This document shows, one piece after another, positions 33,931-45,745 of a DNA stretch of 64,000 nt. The notes beneath the pieces are model-generated. The model was not told the DNA's origin. It saw nothing but the letters and a program-made list of their open reading frames with translations, and did not search any database. This DNA is from Plasmopara viticola (Eukaryota; Oomycota; Peronosporomycetes; Peronosporales; Peronosporaceae). Location of the stretch: contig MBPM02000017.1 of NCBI GenBank assembly GCA_001695595.3, forward strand, positions 310,001 through 374,000, written 5' to 3'. The translations under genes were made by a program, and so were the position numbers. Every line of letters starts with the position of its first letter. Within the stretch, counting starts at the first letter, position 1.

Positions 33931-35370
33931 TTAATTGGCAATGTAATGCTCAAAAGTGCGCACGAGCTCTGAAAAAGATGGGCGAAGAGTTGGCTCTCGC
34001 ATCCAGCACGACCGGATTAGTCTAGCAAAAAAGCGAGGGCACGAGCGCGGGATTGGTGGACGCAGGTCGTGATTGAGCACGCCCAACGCCACTTGGATCT
34101 GTGACATGCCGTCGTAAGGGCACTGACCCGTAAAGATTTCCCAAATCACGACACCGAACGAAAAAACGTCAGCCTTTTCCGTATACTTGCAGTTTCCCAA
34201 GACCTCAGGCCTGAAACAGCAACATGATACATACAACATATAAGCCCCGCCGAACAATCTACAAATCAAGTTTTAAATGACGTACGCCATCCACTGCACA
34301 GTGCCACAGTTTCCAGTCATGGTCTGGATCTGTGCCTTGACACGTGATAACCCAAAGTCGGAGATCTTGATCGAGTAATTTTGCTCGACAAGCAGATTAG
34401 GACTTTTCATGTCTCGGTGCAAAATGGGCAGCTCAAATTGATGCAGGTAGCGCATACCGCGGGCAGTGTCCAACACGAATTGCGCACGCATCTTGTCGGT
34501 GAGCTGTCTTCGGCGCGTGCGAAGTATAGCCCAGAGCGAGCCTTGTTCGACGAGTTCAATCACCAACGCTCGATTTCCAGGGGTTAGACACGCCCCAAGC
34601 AGCATGCAAATGTTTGGATGATGGAGGAAACTCATGATCTTTACTTCTGTTTCGAACTCTCGCACCACATCAGCACTCAGATTTTGTCGAAGTAGCACCT
34701 TGACAGCCACGTCCCGCCCTTTCCAAGAGGCCTTAAACACCTTGCCGAAAGCTCCATCACCAATAGCGCGGCCAATGATCACGTCAGCCATATCAACGTT
34801 TTGATGTGGCTTGAGAAATTGATTGTTCTCCTTCGTAGAGCAGTCAATGGTTGTTGACTCTGACTCCGGCTCCTCTCGTGTCATAATTACGTTTGTTTTC
34901 CGGCGACGATTCAAATCCTTATCATAGGCGAACCAGTCCGAAAGGTACACTGGGATACCCGCTTGTCGACCACCCTCAAACCTCAAAGAATTGTTGCTTC
35001 CTTTATTGGCTGCGCGTGACATAAAAGCATTACTATCGAAGTCAACGGGATCACACTGAAGTCCGCGAGAGTTGGCGTAGTAGCCACCACCCTCTTGGCC
35101 GAACTGTCTGGCTAGCGCTACCATTGCAGCGTCTGCCTCGGCCTGGCGATGCTTCTGCTTGAGGTTCTTTTTGCCAGGACGGCGCTGCATCAAGAGCGTG
35201 TCAAAGTTTTCTACCGCCTGTACAGGTTGTAAGTGGGTGGGCGAGTGCGCGTGACCTTGAATATAGTCAAAATTCATCTTCTGCGTGCGGATGGGGGACC
35301 CGCATAGGCGAAAGAAGCTGCGATGGTCGCCGAAACTGCCACGTCCTCTCGACGCCGACGTCATGTGCAT
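33931..35370 (-). CDS. Raf-like (TKL group) protein kinase
   Basis: Two exons, 35370-34286 and 34210-33931, with a 75-nt GT-AG intron. 454 aa. The N-terminal 190 residues are unrecognised and hydrophilic. The kinase domain covers about 195-450: glycine loop GDGAFG at 204-209, VAVK lysine at 224, HRDMKSPN at 318-325, DFG at 338-340. The intron falls inside the APE motif, and splicing restores WMAPEVL. The substrate-binding and C-lobe motifs DVFSFGVVIWEI and the RPSFSEL block are complete. The HRDxKxxN form with a GTxxWMAPE activation loop is typical of the TKL/Raf-MLK group, which is greatly expanded in oomycetes. The domain is complete and should be active. Upstream signal and substrate are unknown. 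Confidence 0.92.
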
Positions 35371-36433
35371 TGCAGAGCCGAAATGCAGAAACTGCTCGTA
35401 GGAGTGCCAAGCGGTTAATGAGCAGAATGCAAAGTGGCCTTCGAATTTACCGTACTAGACAATATGAGTTTAACAGACGCTACTAAGTCGATAGTCGTTA
35501 TTACAATCTGATTATTAATGGTAGCCATACTTGGCTTTTGTAAGACTTTTTTGCTGAATAGCCGCTCAGAAATTTGACACAGCGAAGTTGCACCATCTGT
35601 ACAAGTATCTCTCAGAATTAGCATTCCAGCCGCACTTGGCGCTTGAAAAACTCGGGTGACAAATGATAGATAACAGCTTTCACCGTAGGTACAAAAAGTG
35701 CGAGCGGTTGCATTCTGCTTCACGAGCTAGTCACATCGGGTAGCTCCGTCACTCGACTAAATCCAGCGCATTTCAGTTTGCGCTGCGACAATTACGTCGT
35801 GCTCACAAATTTTGTCTGAAACTCGCGTTGAAATTTGAATTTCATCTTACAATGCCAAGTATGTAGATCATCGGTAGTCTACCGATAGACGAGGCTCATC
35901 AGTCCTTCGCTTCTTGTGCGTGCTTTAATCTGATCGAAAAAAAGTTTGACGGAGAGTGCGTCGCGACGTGCTTGCGTCGAACGGTGTGGCATTGCCCACC
36001 TCATGGTCGTCAGTGAAGGAATATGAAAATGATTGGGAGAATGCGCTTATCGTGCAAGTGCCGAAGCGTGTAGAAAGCGATTCACGTTATTTTATTCAGC
36101 CAAATGTTCAAGAGCAAGTCGAAAAGGCAGTATTTGTGATCGTTGATGAAGACGGAGAAGACGGAGACCAACACTGTTCATGCTTGAAACCTCGGTTCGA
36201 AAGCCCATCTATACCGAAGAATGGCAAATACTTTAGCTCGCTCAAACTGTTTATGCTTACAAATAGGTTGCACTCCTTCTCGCTTGCTCATGCTTTTTTA
36301 CATCCGCGTTTAAGGGCGAACCGATTGATTTGTAAAGCGGTACATGTTGCATAATTAGGTGCTGGGCTGATGAGAAAAGATGGTGGCATAGTCGCTAGCG
36401 TACTCGATCGACAAAAAATTGTTCTTCACAGCT
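35371..36433. other. Intergenic with a 132-codon open frame of doubtful status
   Basis: On the plus strand, 35956-36354 is open but begins at GTG, with no ATG in its first part and no known motif. It has a coding-like acidic patch (VIVDEDGEDGD) and ends just before SINE copy 3. It could be an exon of an unrecognised or broken gene. I do not call it as a gene. Confidence 0.25.
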
Positions 36434-36787
36434 TTGGAGATTATTGGATTGTATTGTATTACGTTACGTTATCGCGTTGCCAAGTAATGCACGTGCAAGG
36501 CTCAGTCTGGCTAGTCCACGCCATAGAGTGGTGTCCGCATACGTCGGGTCTCGTTCGGCGGGCAGTGCAGCCAGCACCGAGGTCGTGAGGGTCTTCCATT
36601 ATTTTGTTTAGCTCTAACTTGGTAAGAGCCCAGGTGGCGCCCTGGTGCTGGAGACCGTCGCGTCGAGGGTGAGACTCGTAAGAGACCTGCAGATGCCCGA
36701 GAGCACCTGCCCGAAGCGCGCGAGCATTTAGCCCCCGCGCTTGGAAGGAGGGCGTCACCCCAACCTTTTCCGAAGTTGGAGATTATT
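36434..36787 (-). mobile_element. SINE-like retroelement copy 3 with perfect 12-bp target duplication
   Basis: The element spans 36446-36775 and is flanked by TTGGAGATTATT at 36434-36445 and 36776-36787. It is inverted relative to copies 1 and 2. Read on the minus strand it starts CTTCGGAAAAGG and ends in a variable acgta/aatac tail. On the plus strand it has a D-arm-like block (tagctctaacttggtaagag near 36609) resembling a Pol III A box, so which strand is transcribed is not settled. Confidence 0.85.
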
Positions 36788-37628
36788 ACTTACTCTATTC
36801 GGGTTGTAGTATGATATAAGAGCGGCGACTTTGCATATACTTATTAAAAAAATGCCTTTTATATATGCATGTAAGAGATGCAATTTGCCGCGTACAGGGA
36901 CTGCAGCTTAAAATCTGTCGACACTAAACAGCTTCGACTATAGATAAGATTAAGTCACGGTAATAGACCTATGTATTTCTATTGCTTTTAATTTTATGCT
37001 ATATGTTTTGACCGGTACATGCAGAAGTCGCGATACTGTAATGATTCAAATCAGGTAGGGTCCTCCTTTTCACATCGATATTGCCAACAGGTGGGAAAGA
37101 CTAAGTGAGGACAGCAGCAAATCTTCCATCCACCTTCATCACCGGTGTATACAAGATCGATTTCAGCATGAGATTTATTTAGCATGTCTCATTTGTCGCC
37201 CTACAAGCATCCTACATTTCATGTTCAAAGTACGAGCATGACCGGCTATTCGCATCTCTTTTATCCAGATGATGCAGCATATGTACTCGGTCAAGTTGCA
37301 GCCATTGACCAAATCAACTATGTCCGTAAAACAAAACGTACTGTACTTGTACACGTCTAAATCTACCTTTGCGTTATAATAAGTACTGTGGTCTGGTAAG
37401 GTGGCAACAGGTTATGTCTAGACAGACATCTGCCACCGCATTCGCAATCTGTTTCCTCTCCATCTTTGCGATAGCGGCAATCTCAATATAATAAATAAAA
37501 AATCGGCCCATGACCGACCTTATACAAAGCAGCGCTCACCTATTGCTACTGCACTGTGAAACTCGTTAATTCTGATCGCTAAAGTGCAACTTGGATAGAT
37601 ACGTGTAGCTTGCAAAACAATGCTGTCC
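36788..37628. other. Intergenic, no feature supported
   Basis: AT-rich, no open frame of note. Confidence 0.5.
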
Positions 37629-38596
37629 CTAGACTGGGTGATAGCAGCCCCAAGCCATCCGCATTCGCAAAAGCTCATTGCCTTTCGTCACGTCCATCTG
37701 CGATGCCGGCTGGAAGCCGACCGACTGAAATAACTTCATTGCCACAAACGAGTCGTTTAGCGGGACATACGCAACAAGCGCTTGCGGATGTTCAGATTGT
37801 TGTGCGTAGAATGCCTCAACATCCTTGCAACGCAACACAACAGTGGCAATTATAAGCTTGCCACCCAGCGCGACAGACACTTGCGATTAAATTACTTAAG
37901 TGAACTCACCTCGACGACAATGCGGAGAAATCTATTCGCGTATCCTTGCCGCCGCTTAGGCTTTACAATACCAAAGTGTTCAATTATAACCACGTGGCTT
38001 CCAGTCTCTTCAAAAAGAGGACGCCAACTTGCAACACCCATGGGTCCATCGCCAACTACACAAAATTTAGTGTGACATAATGAATCCCCGTGAACGCTCT
38101 GCCAAGTGAGACACCGAATCTTCCTACCAAACGACACTAGATGCCGCGAAATTGGATCGTTCAGGTGCACCTTTGCAAATTGACCAAAAATTCTGCCTCT
38201 CAATATCATAACAAACTTCCACAAGGCCAAATTGGCGCGCTCAAGGGCTTCAATTGTGCCAGCAACAGCCTTGTCCTGACCCTGGCAATCAAATCGCTGC
38301 ACTGTGAATTCAAATGCGGTAAAAGCCACCTATATCATCCCCCAGCGGCATAGACAAGGTCAGTGCAGTGTAATATTTAAGTGCTTGAGTGCTACTATTT
38401 ACCTTGAAGCACTTGTACGAGCGGCTTTTGCCGGTGTGACCGCAAATTGGGCACTTGACACCCTGTATGAAGTGAATGCACGCATTGGTCACAAGCCTTG
38501 GATTTCAAAAATATGCAGATATTCTCAACGTACTTGCTTGTGAACGTGTCTGCAGACGCTGCACCATAACGCCATGGCGTCGTCTTTTGTCTCCAT
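37629..38596 (-). CDS. Zinc-ribbon plus GNAT acetyltransferase-like protein
   Basis: Four exons: 38596-38534, 38462-38403, 38329-37910, 37823-37629. All introns are GT-AG (71, 73, 86 nt) and fall between codons. 245 aa. The first two exons make a small zinc finger, with cysteines in CSVC (residues 12-15) and CPIC (25-28). The third exon carries a GNAT core with the acetyl-CoA loop KRRQGYANRFL. The fourth has the family's last helix and strand, FVAMKLFQSVGF. The substrate is unknown. The layout recalls Eco1/ESCO-type proteins, but the residues do not match that family closely. The start is 72 bp from that of the photolyase-like gene on the other strand. Exon 1 is the least certain part. Confidence 0.65.
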
Positions 38597-38668
38597 ATTC
38601 ACTCAGCGCACCGATGACATTTATTGACAAGTTTGTACCCAAGAACCGAAAAATCGGTACATCCAGCC
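38597..38668. promoter_or_regulatory. 72-bp head-to-head promoter between GNAT-like and photolyase-like genes
   Basis: The two start codons face away from each other with only 72 bp between them, so the 5' UTRs and promoter must be shared or overlap. No known element was identified. Confidence 0.5.
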
Positions 38669-41309
38669 ATGTCGCTGCCAGACGCGGCCGAAGCGCGCCG
38701 AATTTCAGCGCAACTGGCGACGCTCGAGCAGCAGCGCGCTCAAGGGAGTTTGCCACATGAAAATACGCCGCTTCGATTGTATAGTGTACCCACCGGTAGC
38801 TTCGTGCGTGTGCTGGACCAGCACCCAGAGCCAATTTCGCCGGGCATGGTATGCTGCGTAAAATGAGTTTAAATTAAATTCAGTGGCTAATTGTTTAATT
38901 CGCGCCAGCTGCAAGCCATTGATCACTTTATCCGAGAAAGCAAAGAACCCGCTGAGGTAAAGGAGGAAAATACCATTTCGGAGGAAAAGGTAGAAGAAAG
39001 TGACGAGATACGACAGGAAAGATGTGAACGCGAGGCTAAGCAAAGCACAGCAAAAGAAACAAAGGCTTGTGAAAGTGTGATTATAGCTGGAATAGGCGCT
39101 GCAACAGCAACTTCAACTGCAGAAATGGACATTGACGATGGCAACATTGCAAAGCCGCAGCCTGTTGCTTGTGGTAGTGTAGAATTAGCACCTCCGTGGA
39201 AAAGAAAAAGTATTAGTGTGACACCTGATGAGTTGGTTGCTAGAAATGAGCTTGTGAGCGAGTTTCTAGGACAACAATTTGAGGCGAAGAGCCCCATGAC
39301 GGCGAAACAAGGTAACGGCACGCAGCTTAACGACCTAAGCGATGAAGAGTCGAAATCTAAACCATGCAAGACCCTCAATTATCCAACATTGTTTGAGCAG
39401 TGGCCACCGCAGCTGGAAGAGCGTCGCAAAATGTGGTTTGTTTCTCGAAATTGTGGCAGAAAGGTGAGTGCTGTCAGATCAAAGCACCAGCCTGTTGTGT
39501 ACTGGATGCACAACACGCTGCGCGTAATGCAGGGAAATTTTGGACTGGAAGCTGCAATTCTACTCACGCGACGACTGAATGCTCCGTTGGTAGTTGTATC
39601 ATTAATACCGTCGTCGATTGTCTACCCAATATGCCACTCGACGACTGCAAGCGATGCGTACGCAAGGTTTTCTCTGATGGAATTATATCAGCAATTTTTA
39701 CATGCCGGAGTGGCTTTCTTCGGACTCACATTCAGTACATTGGGGGCACCAAATGTCGCAAACGACCACCAGCCTTTCTCGCTAAAGCCTAATCCGCTTT
39801 GCGAACTGCTCGATGTATTTGAGCCAATTGTAGTGGTAGCAGATGCCATGTTTGACTCACCAAGCAGAAACGACGTGATGCGCTTGGCCCGTTATTTAAA
39901 ATTGCATCGCTCGTCTTGTTCGTGGTCACTCCTTTCCATGGATTCTTTAACGTGCTGCCCTGCCTATCAGGTTTCTGCGAAGTTAAAGTGCTCTTTCGAA
40001 CATGGTGCTGCTTTTGCCAGTGAGAAAGAATTTGAAGCTGAGTACGCGTCATTTTCCGAGGCTCGGCATGGAACTTATGTATTCAGTCCCTTGCCTCGTT
40101 GTAGTGATCAAGATCGAGCTTCAAATCGGCGACTGGCAGAGATGCTAGGTCCCGTAATGCAGCGGCTTCATTTAGAAGAAGTGGATTGGCATCTTGTAAA
40201 AGTAGAAAATTCACAGTGTAGCTCCCAGATGCGGCAGTTCAGCGAAGGAGAGGGGCTTCAAAAGCTGAGCCAACTGTTGTCAGATTCGGGCGGCCAACCT
40301 GCTATTCAAGCTGAGTTGCGCGGTGGAGGAGTTCTGAGCCTGCTACCGTTTATTCGTCACGGAACGTTGTTTGCTGGCTATGTATTGCGGCGAATTTCCG
40401 AAGCCATCGCTTCTTGTCCAGCTCCCACCTCCTTACAAAAACGGAAGGCACTTGCTATGCGGAAGGTAAGCGCTGGAAATCGTTGCCAATGCTATGGCAT
40501 ATTAACACTAAAAAAATTGTCAATTTAATCATGACAGGTTATGAAATCTCGAGCTGCGAATCATATAGGCAAAGAGCGCGATTATGCTTTGTATCTAGCT
40601 TTGTGGTCTGCTAGCCGTAATGAAATCGACACCTCTAGCGGTCTAACAGCAACGACGCTTGCGTCACTCTCGACGAGCGAAATCATTGCAAGTCTAGACT
40701 CATCCTCACCTCGCACGTCATCTCTGTAAGCGTCTTTTGTGTGAGTGCTGTAGATCAACTGCTGAATCATTTTTGACGTGCTTAGCGAAAATTATCAGAA
40801 AATTTTGCCTTCTTGGGCTTTCAGCACTGCTAAATTTGGTGATCTCTCTAATGGGCAAAGTCCAGGTGCTGCTCTCTATGACCCTCACGAGCTGGAAAGT
40901 GCGCGGACTGAAGATTCGTACTGGAATGAAATTCAAAACTTGCTTGTGGAACAGCAATATCTTCATCCATTATTGGTCGTGTATTGGGCATACCGGCTGA
41001 TGACATGGAATGTGTCCAGTCGAGCAGCTATTGCGGTGCGTATGTAGACGCAATGACTTTGTCGCGTTAAGCTGTATCTCAAATATTGTTTTGGCCTTGC
41101 AGACAATCGACTCACTTTTATCTAAATGCGTGCTCGGATCAAACAATTCCCCTGATGTCGTGTTCATCGTGTGGAAGCAGTTCTTTTGTGTAGGATCAAC
41201 TAGCATAGAATCGGGTTTAAAACCTTTTGATCCTGACAATGTTGGGCAATTTCAGCGTATTTTGGAGAGCGAAATTGCAGCGCAACCAAAGTTACAGTTG
41301 CATTCGTGA
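38669..41309 (+). CDS. Divergent class II photolyase-like protein
   Basis: Five exons: 38669-38848, 38909-40465, 40538-40725, 40786-41035, 41103-41309. Every junction is GT-AG (introns 60-72 nt) and keeps frame. 793 aa. The first ~230 residues are a charged extension. The photolyase N-domain follows, with VVYWMHNTLRVMQGNFGLEA matching the class II VVYWMSRDxRVxDNxAL block. The C-terminal FAD-domain signature is recognisable but altered: DSYWNEIQNLLVEQQYLHP and VVYWAYRLMTW against class II DxYWNAxQ...GKMHGFMRMYWAKKILEW. Class II photolyases repair CPD dimers with light and FAD. Here several flavin- and lesion-contacting positions look changed, and the protein is ~300 residues longer than usual. 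It may be a non-repair cryptochrome-like descendant. Confidence 0.8.
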
Positions 41310-41389
41310 TCGATGAGCTAGCCATTAGTTTATTATTTATGATGTTTTCCGACACTAGCTTAGTCGTAACGAAGGGACCGACGGCTAGT

Positions 41390-42292
41390 TTAGTGCCCAG
41401 CACACGACCATTTTACCCTGCACTGATCGACCCGAGTCAAAGAATTAATTGAAAGCCACTTACACTGACATGCGTATGCAGCAAAACCTTGTTGCCAAAA
41501 GTCAAATTAGTAGCTTGTTAACAACTCATCCAGCCTTTGTAAGCCTTACCTGAAACAACTTCCATTTTCGCTCGTAATTTTGCCTCGTTAGGCGTATTCT
41601 CACGAAAAAACATGTAGTCGGCGGTGGAATCCCATTTCCTTACCCACAGCAAACTTCGTAAAAGTTTATCATTCTTAGAAAATCGTTCATTGTGCCTTAC
41701 TTGCCGGGAAATTGTACAACAGTAAAATCGCACTCATTGCAGCGGAGATTTGAGCACACCCTGGGATAAAGTCGCAGAAGAGTAACTATTTCATCTATAT
41801 GAACACTTAATTTATGACGTACCGTGACGAGAACGCAGTACTTAAGCCTCGACTGCAATGTCCTCCGTTCATTAGTACTTGAAGGCACCTTTTAGATAGC
41901 CAAGTGAGCAACAAGCCTTGTGACACGTCGAAAACTACACACTACTCACTTCTTTGTGCCCCCAGCTTGAAACTCACTACGGGTGTTGTTTGCGCTGGAC
42001 GTATCTGCCTTTAATGATAAAGGGTAAATAGCAACACTTTTGTTGTCTTCGTCACTAAACATGTCCAGCAAATCGTCAAGCTCATTCTTGCTCTGCTCAA
42101 AATACCTCGTTAGCCAGGTGTCTCTATACGCGAAACAAATGCGCAAACCTGGTCCTTCTTAGCAGTTTGAGCAATTTTATGAGTGTCCTTGAAGTTCAAA
42201 GAATGGTGTCTTTTCACTGCAAGGACTTCTCTGGCACGATCTGGACTATTCATCGCGTCCTCGACCTCATCTAGCAACTCCTGAAAATTCAT
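41390..42292 (-). CDS. CFAP418: Cilia- and flagella-associated protein 418 (C8orf37 family)
   Basis: Six small exons on the minus strand: 42292-42149, 42092-41950, 41888-41823, 41760-41701, 41638-41550, 41487-41390. The five introns are 56-66 nt, all GT-AG, and every junction keeps frame. The 199-aa product is close to the ~207 aa of animal CFAP418. Family motifs appear only after splicing: KCLQVLMNGG (near 96), LRCNECDF (123-130), KWDSTADYMFFR (139-150) and YACQCKW (172-178), ending WSCAGH, much as the human protein ends. The role is in the ciliary base or flagellum; in vertebrates it is needed for photoreceptor disc membranes. It implies a flagellated zoospore stage, or a recent loss of one. 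It is convergent with the photolyase-like gene, 80 bp apart. Confidence 0.9.
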
Positions 42293-42468
42293 ATATTCTT
42301 ACGCTTGATGCTGACTAAAATGTTATATGCTGAGGTTATATCCGTTTCAACAATCGATCTGTCGTTTCTAAAAAAGCAACAAAGAGGTCCGTTATCAGTC
42401 TTAAGCTTTATTTATACTGATCCTTCAACTAAAAGTAAATATTATCAAGATTACAATGCCGGTCCTAC

Positions 42469-43490
42469 TTATTCGACCAAGACTATACTCGCCGAATCAA
42501 TGGAAGATGAAGATGCGGTCGAAGCGTACTTTTTTCCAGACGTGTCTTCAAGCACCCCCACAGCAAATCCTTCGAGAAGCTTTTTCCAACCAATTGAAGC
42601 GATGGAAAGCAACGCAACTAAAGGCCTAAACGCACATTGACTCAATTTACTAAAATCATGATTTACACAAGCAAAAAATGCGCGCACCTTGTAACAAAAT
42701 CAAACCATCCGCTCGGCGGAGCAGCGCCATTAACGTAGCGAATGTACAGGAATGCATCATGCCGCACTCCATCTATCACGTAGTAGTCTGCATCAACGGC
42801 CTTAGTTGATAACCAATTTACATCTCCTTGACTAGGTATAATGTCGTCCATACCTTGCAAATAGCGCAGATTCTGGAACCCGTTCTTCTCATAAAAATGC
42901 CTGGCGCTGATATTATCTGCTTTGACGTGAAGATAGACCGCTCCGCACTGTGGTTGACGACAAGCCTGTGCAATGCATTCCTGTAAAAGCGCCGAGGCGA
43001 TGCCCATCCTTCTCACCGACGCCTGAGTGCCCAGAGTCAAAATGTACATAATATGGGTGTGTTCCCAGTCGTCCGAAGAGATCAAGTTAGAGTCGTCTAT
43101 TTTGCTCAGCGGTAGCGTACTGGCTGTCACGGCACCGTAAACCTGTTCATCTCGTCTGTATTCTGGACTAGGCTGATAGGCCACCTGCAGCCCAAGTACA
43201 GGCTGTATTTCTACTGCCAGACGAGCAAAAAGAGGAACGCCTGTCTCCATCCAAAGGCCCTGAGCTGCACCGTCATAGAACGCCTGATTGTAGCGAATTG
43301 GGAACCATTCCTCATGTAGTGCGCGCACTTGCGGAATGTCTGATGAGTTTAGGTTGCGAAAGTAAATAACACGGTCCGGCGCCGTTTGTGCCTCTTGAGC
43401 CTTGACAATTGTCACGTCCTCCATGTCGCTATTGATCTCTAATGCTACCACGCGCGGAGTCAGCTCCTGCATTGTGTCAATGCACGCCAT
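42469..43490 (-). CDS. NAA60: N-alpha-acetyltransferase 60 (NAA60/HAT4 family)
   Basis: Two exons: 43490-42688 and 42649-42469. The intron is only 38 nt (GT-AG); an alternative acceptor 9 nt further on also keeps frame. 327 aa. The GNAT domain holds the NAA60 marks: VRALHEEWFPIRY near the start, YILTLG, the acetyl-CoA loop RRMGIA, and the YLHVKADNISARHFYEKNGF block, then AFLYIRYVNG. The second exon adds a hydrophobic/amphipathic helix (LVALLSIASIGWKKLLEGF), as expected for the membrane-anchoring tail of NAA60, which acetylates N-termini of membrane proteins at the Golgi or, in plants, the plasma membrane. The start at 43490 has a good context; an in-frame ATG 72 bp upstream is weaker. Confidence 0.85.
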
Positions 43491-43609
43491 TTCTGAATGC
43501 ACGACGGTTATGTCGCGTATTTTTTTCGAAATTGTCAAAATGCATACTTTAAGCTTCTTCATTGACTTAAAATTGATTGCGCTTATAAAACATATCGTCA
43601 GATCTGATT

Positions 43610-45658
43610 TTAAGTCGACCGTTCAAAAAAGGCGGCAATGGTTTTCAGCCGTTTGCTGCCGTTCTTTGTGACGTGTGAAACTGCATGAGTCGGTGCCTTG
43701 ACCTTGCTCTTAGGCTTGCTCGTGGGATGCAATACAAGTTCTAAAATCTTTTTAACACCCGTTGTAATGCCCAGTTGTTTCATCTCTGCAACTGTCATCC
43801 AGCGCAGGTCAGGGTCAGGAGACTCGGCAGCTGCTAGCAGCTCGGGCTCAGAATGGTAGTGCACATGTTCGATGCCCATGTAGTGCTTAACATGCGAGAA
43901 AACATGCGTGAGCTCGCCAAGATCGCGCCGCTTGGGGATCGATTCACCAGTTCGGGTGCGCGCTGATGTACCGAATAATTTAGTGAGTCGGGCGTTCATT
44001 AATGCCTTCCGTTTGGAATATGATGGGACTTTGTTACCATCGCTCACCTGTGTAGCACATCAACAGGGTAAACTAAGCATACCATTTAACTGTAAATTGG
44101 GTAGTGACGCACTTTGTTGTGGAGAAATTCCCATTGCCCTGCCAGCAGACCACCCTCTGAGCGCTTTGACATCAGATACCTCCAATCAGATGGAGAACTG
44201 GTGACTTCAGTACTTGCTAAAACTTTACGCTTTCTTCTTACTAAATTTTTTTCACAATGTGAAGAAACTACAGCAACGGCGATAACTTCATTTTTTGGCG
44301 CGTTCTTCTTTGCCTTTAGTGGATATTGAGTGACCTGTTGGTAATAATCAGATACTAAAAAGATTACGTGGAAACTGATATGACGCACCTCAGTGTGAGT
44401 TTTATCCCACTCCGTTGTACGTGTACAGTCACAAATAGAGCAGGAAGGAAGTGAAGCAGGAAAATAGTCAATAGAAGAAGTGTCGTTTTTTCTTTTGACA
44501 CTATTTGCTTTTTCGTAAGCAAGGCATTCTGACTGGACAGGACAATCTAAACATTGAGGATTCTGTATCGAATACGTTAATTGAATTCATCGAGCAAGAA
44601 AAGCTTCAAATATCGTCTTAAACACTACCTGGACTGTACACATTGTAGCTCCAAGTTCCATCAGGGCTTGATTAAATGCCCCCGGACGAACGCACTCACT
44701 CACGAGCTCTTTTGCTGCTTTCCAGGAAAAGGTGATTAGCTGTTTGTTCTTTGCATCCGCCCCTACAGCCCGCATTCGAGCCATCACGCGAATAACGTTG
44801 CCGTCTACTAAAGGCTCTCGCTTTTTAAAGGCAATGGATGCAATTGCTCCTATTGAAACATGAACGACAAAGGTAAGCTGACCGCAATCGCCTAAATCGA
44901 ACAATTTGTGGCTGTAAACCTGCTGTGTATGGTCCAACGCCTGGGATTGTCAGTAATTCTTCGACTGTGGACGGTAGTTCGCCATCGTAATTTTCCATCA
45001 CATATTTGGCTCCAGCGTGCAGCATTCTTGCACGACGATAATACCCAAGGCCCGCCCACAATGCATTGACATCCTAAATCAATCTACTATTAATTTTAGC
45101 CTCAAATGATACGCTTGCACGTACCTCTTCATTCGCTACTGCCAGAGCCGCAATTGTTGGAAATTTGTTAATCCAGCGCAGGAAGTAGTCGATCACAGTG
45201 TCCACACGTGTCTGCTGCAGCATAATCTCCGATACCCACGTCTCATACGGAGAGAGTTTTCGTGGCTCTACTGCGCTATCAGCCCTCATTTGCTTTTCCG
45301 CCTGCTCTTCTGTCTCCTCACAATTTCCACCAACCACCTCCTCTTTTATCATATATTCGTCAATTTTATTGTTTGTAGCTGCAGCCTGCTGTTCCTTCTT
45401 TTGACTCGTGTGTGTCGAAGTTGTCAGATACGGTGGCAGGTCTCCTCGCCACGGAAGTTTTCGGCGATGCACGTCATACCACGCGAGCAGCTTTGTTCGA
45501 GTGGCCAACAACTCTTGCGGTCGAAAACTGTGCCAAGAAGTATCGTGTTGCATCATGAAAACATTTGCATTGGCCTTGGTTGCATCAGATGCTTTGTACT
45601 TGATCAAGTCTTCAACATCCGGCTGGCTCGCTGCAGCACTGGACGGCGATGACTTCAT
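43610..45658 (-). CDS. MUTYH: Adenine DNA glycosylase MutY homolog
   Basis: Six exons: 45658-45125, 45073-44920, 44849-44629, 44562-44389, 44334-44113, 44047-43610. All introns are GT-AG, 51-70 nt. 580 aa. It removes A mispaired with 8-oxoguanine in base-excision repair. Seen: LPWRG (68-72), catalytic Glu144 in [10 protein letters not shown], helix-hairpin-helix [15 protein letters not shown] (220-234), catalytic Asp245 in VDGNV, and the 4Fe-4S set C300-x6-C307-x2-C310-x5-C316. The cluster spans an intron and is perfect only after splicing. The NUDIX-like 8-oxoG recognition domain begins near 365 ([14 protein letters not shown]...[10 protein letters not shown]). About 60 extra acidic residues sit between LPWRG and the catalytic Glu. 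The upstream frame has only TTG, so the ATG at 45658 is used. Confidence 0.95.
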
Positions 45659-45745
45659 TTTTAAAAGTGGTGATCGAAAATGACGGGGACGCAGCTGAAA
45701 CAAAATGGTGTTTCATACGCAAATTCATAATTGAAGTAGCGGTAA

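Noticed and set aside
42305..42640. Plus-strand 111-codon open frame
   Set aside because: It overlaps the last exon of NAA60 on the other strand, begins beside the CFAP418 start, and has no family-like content.
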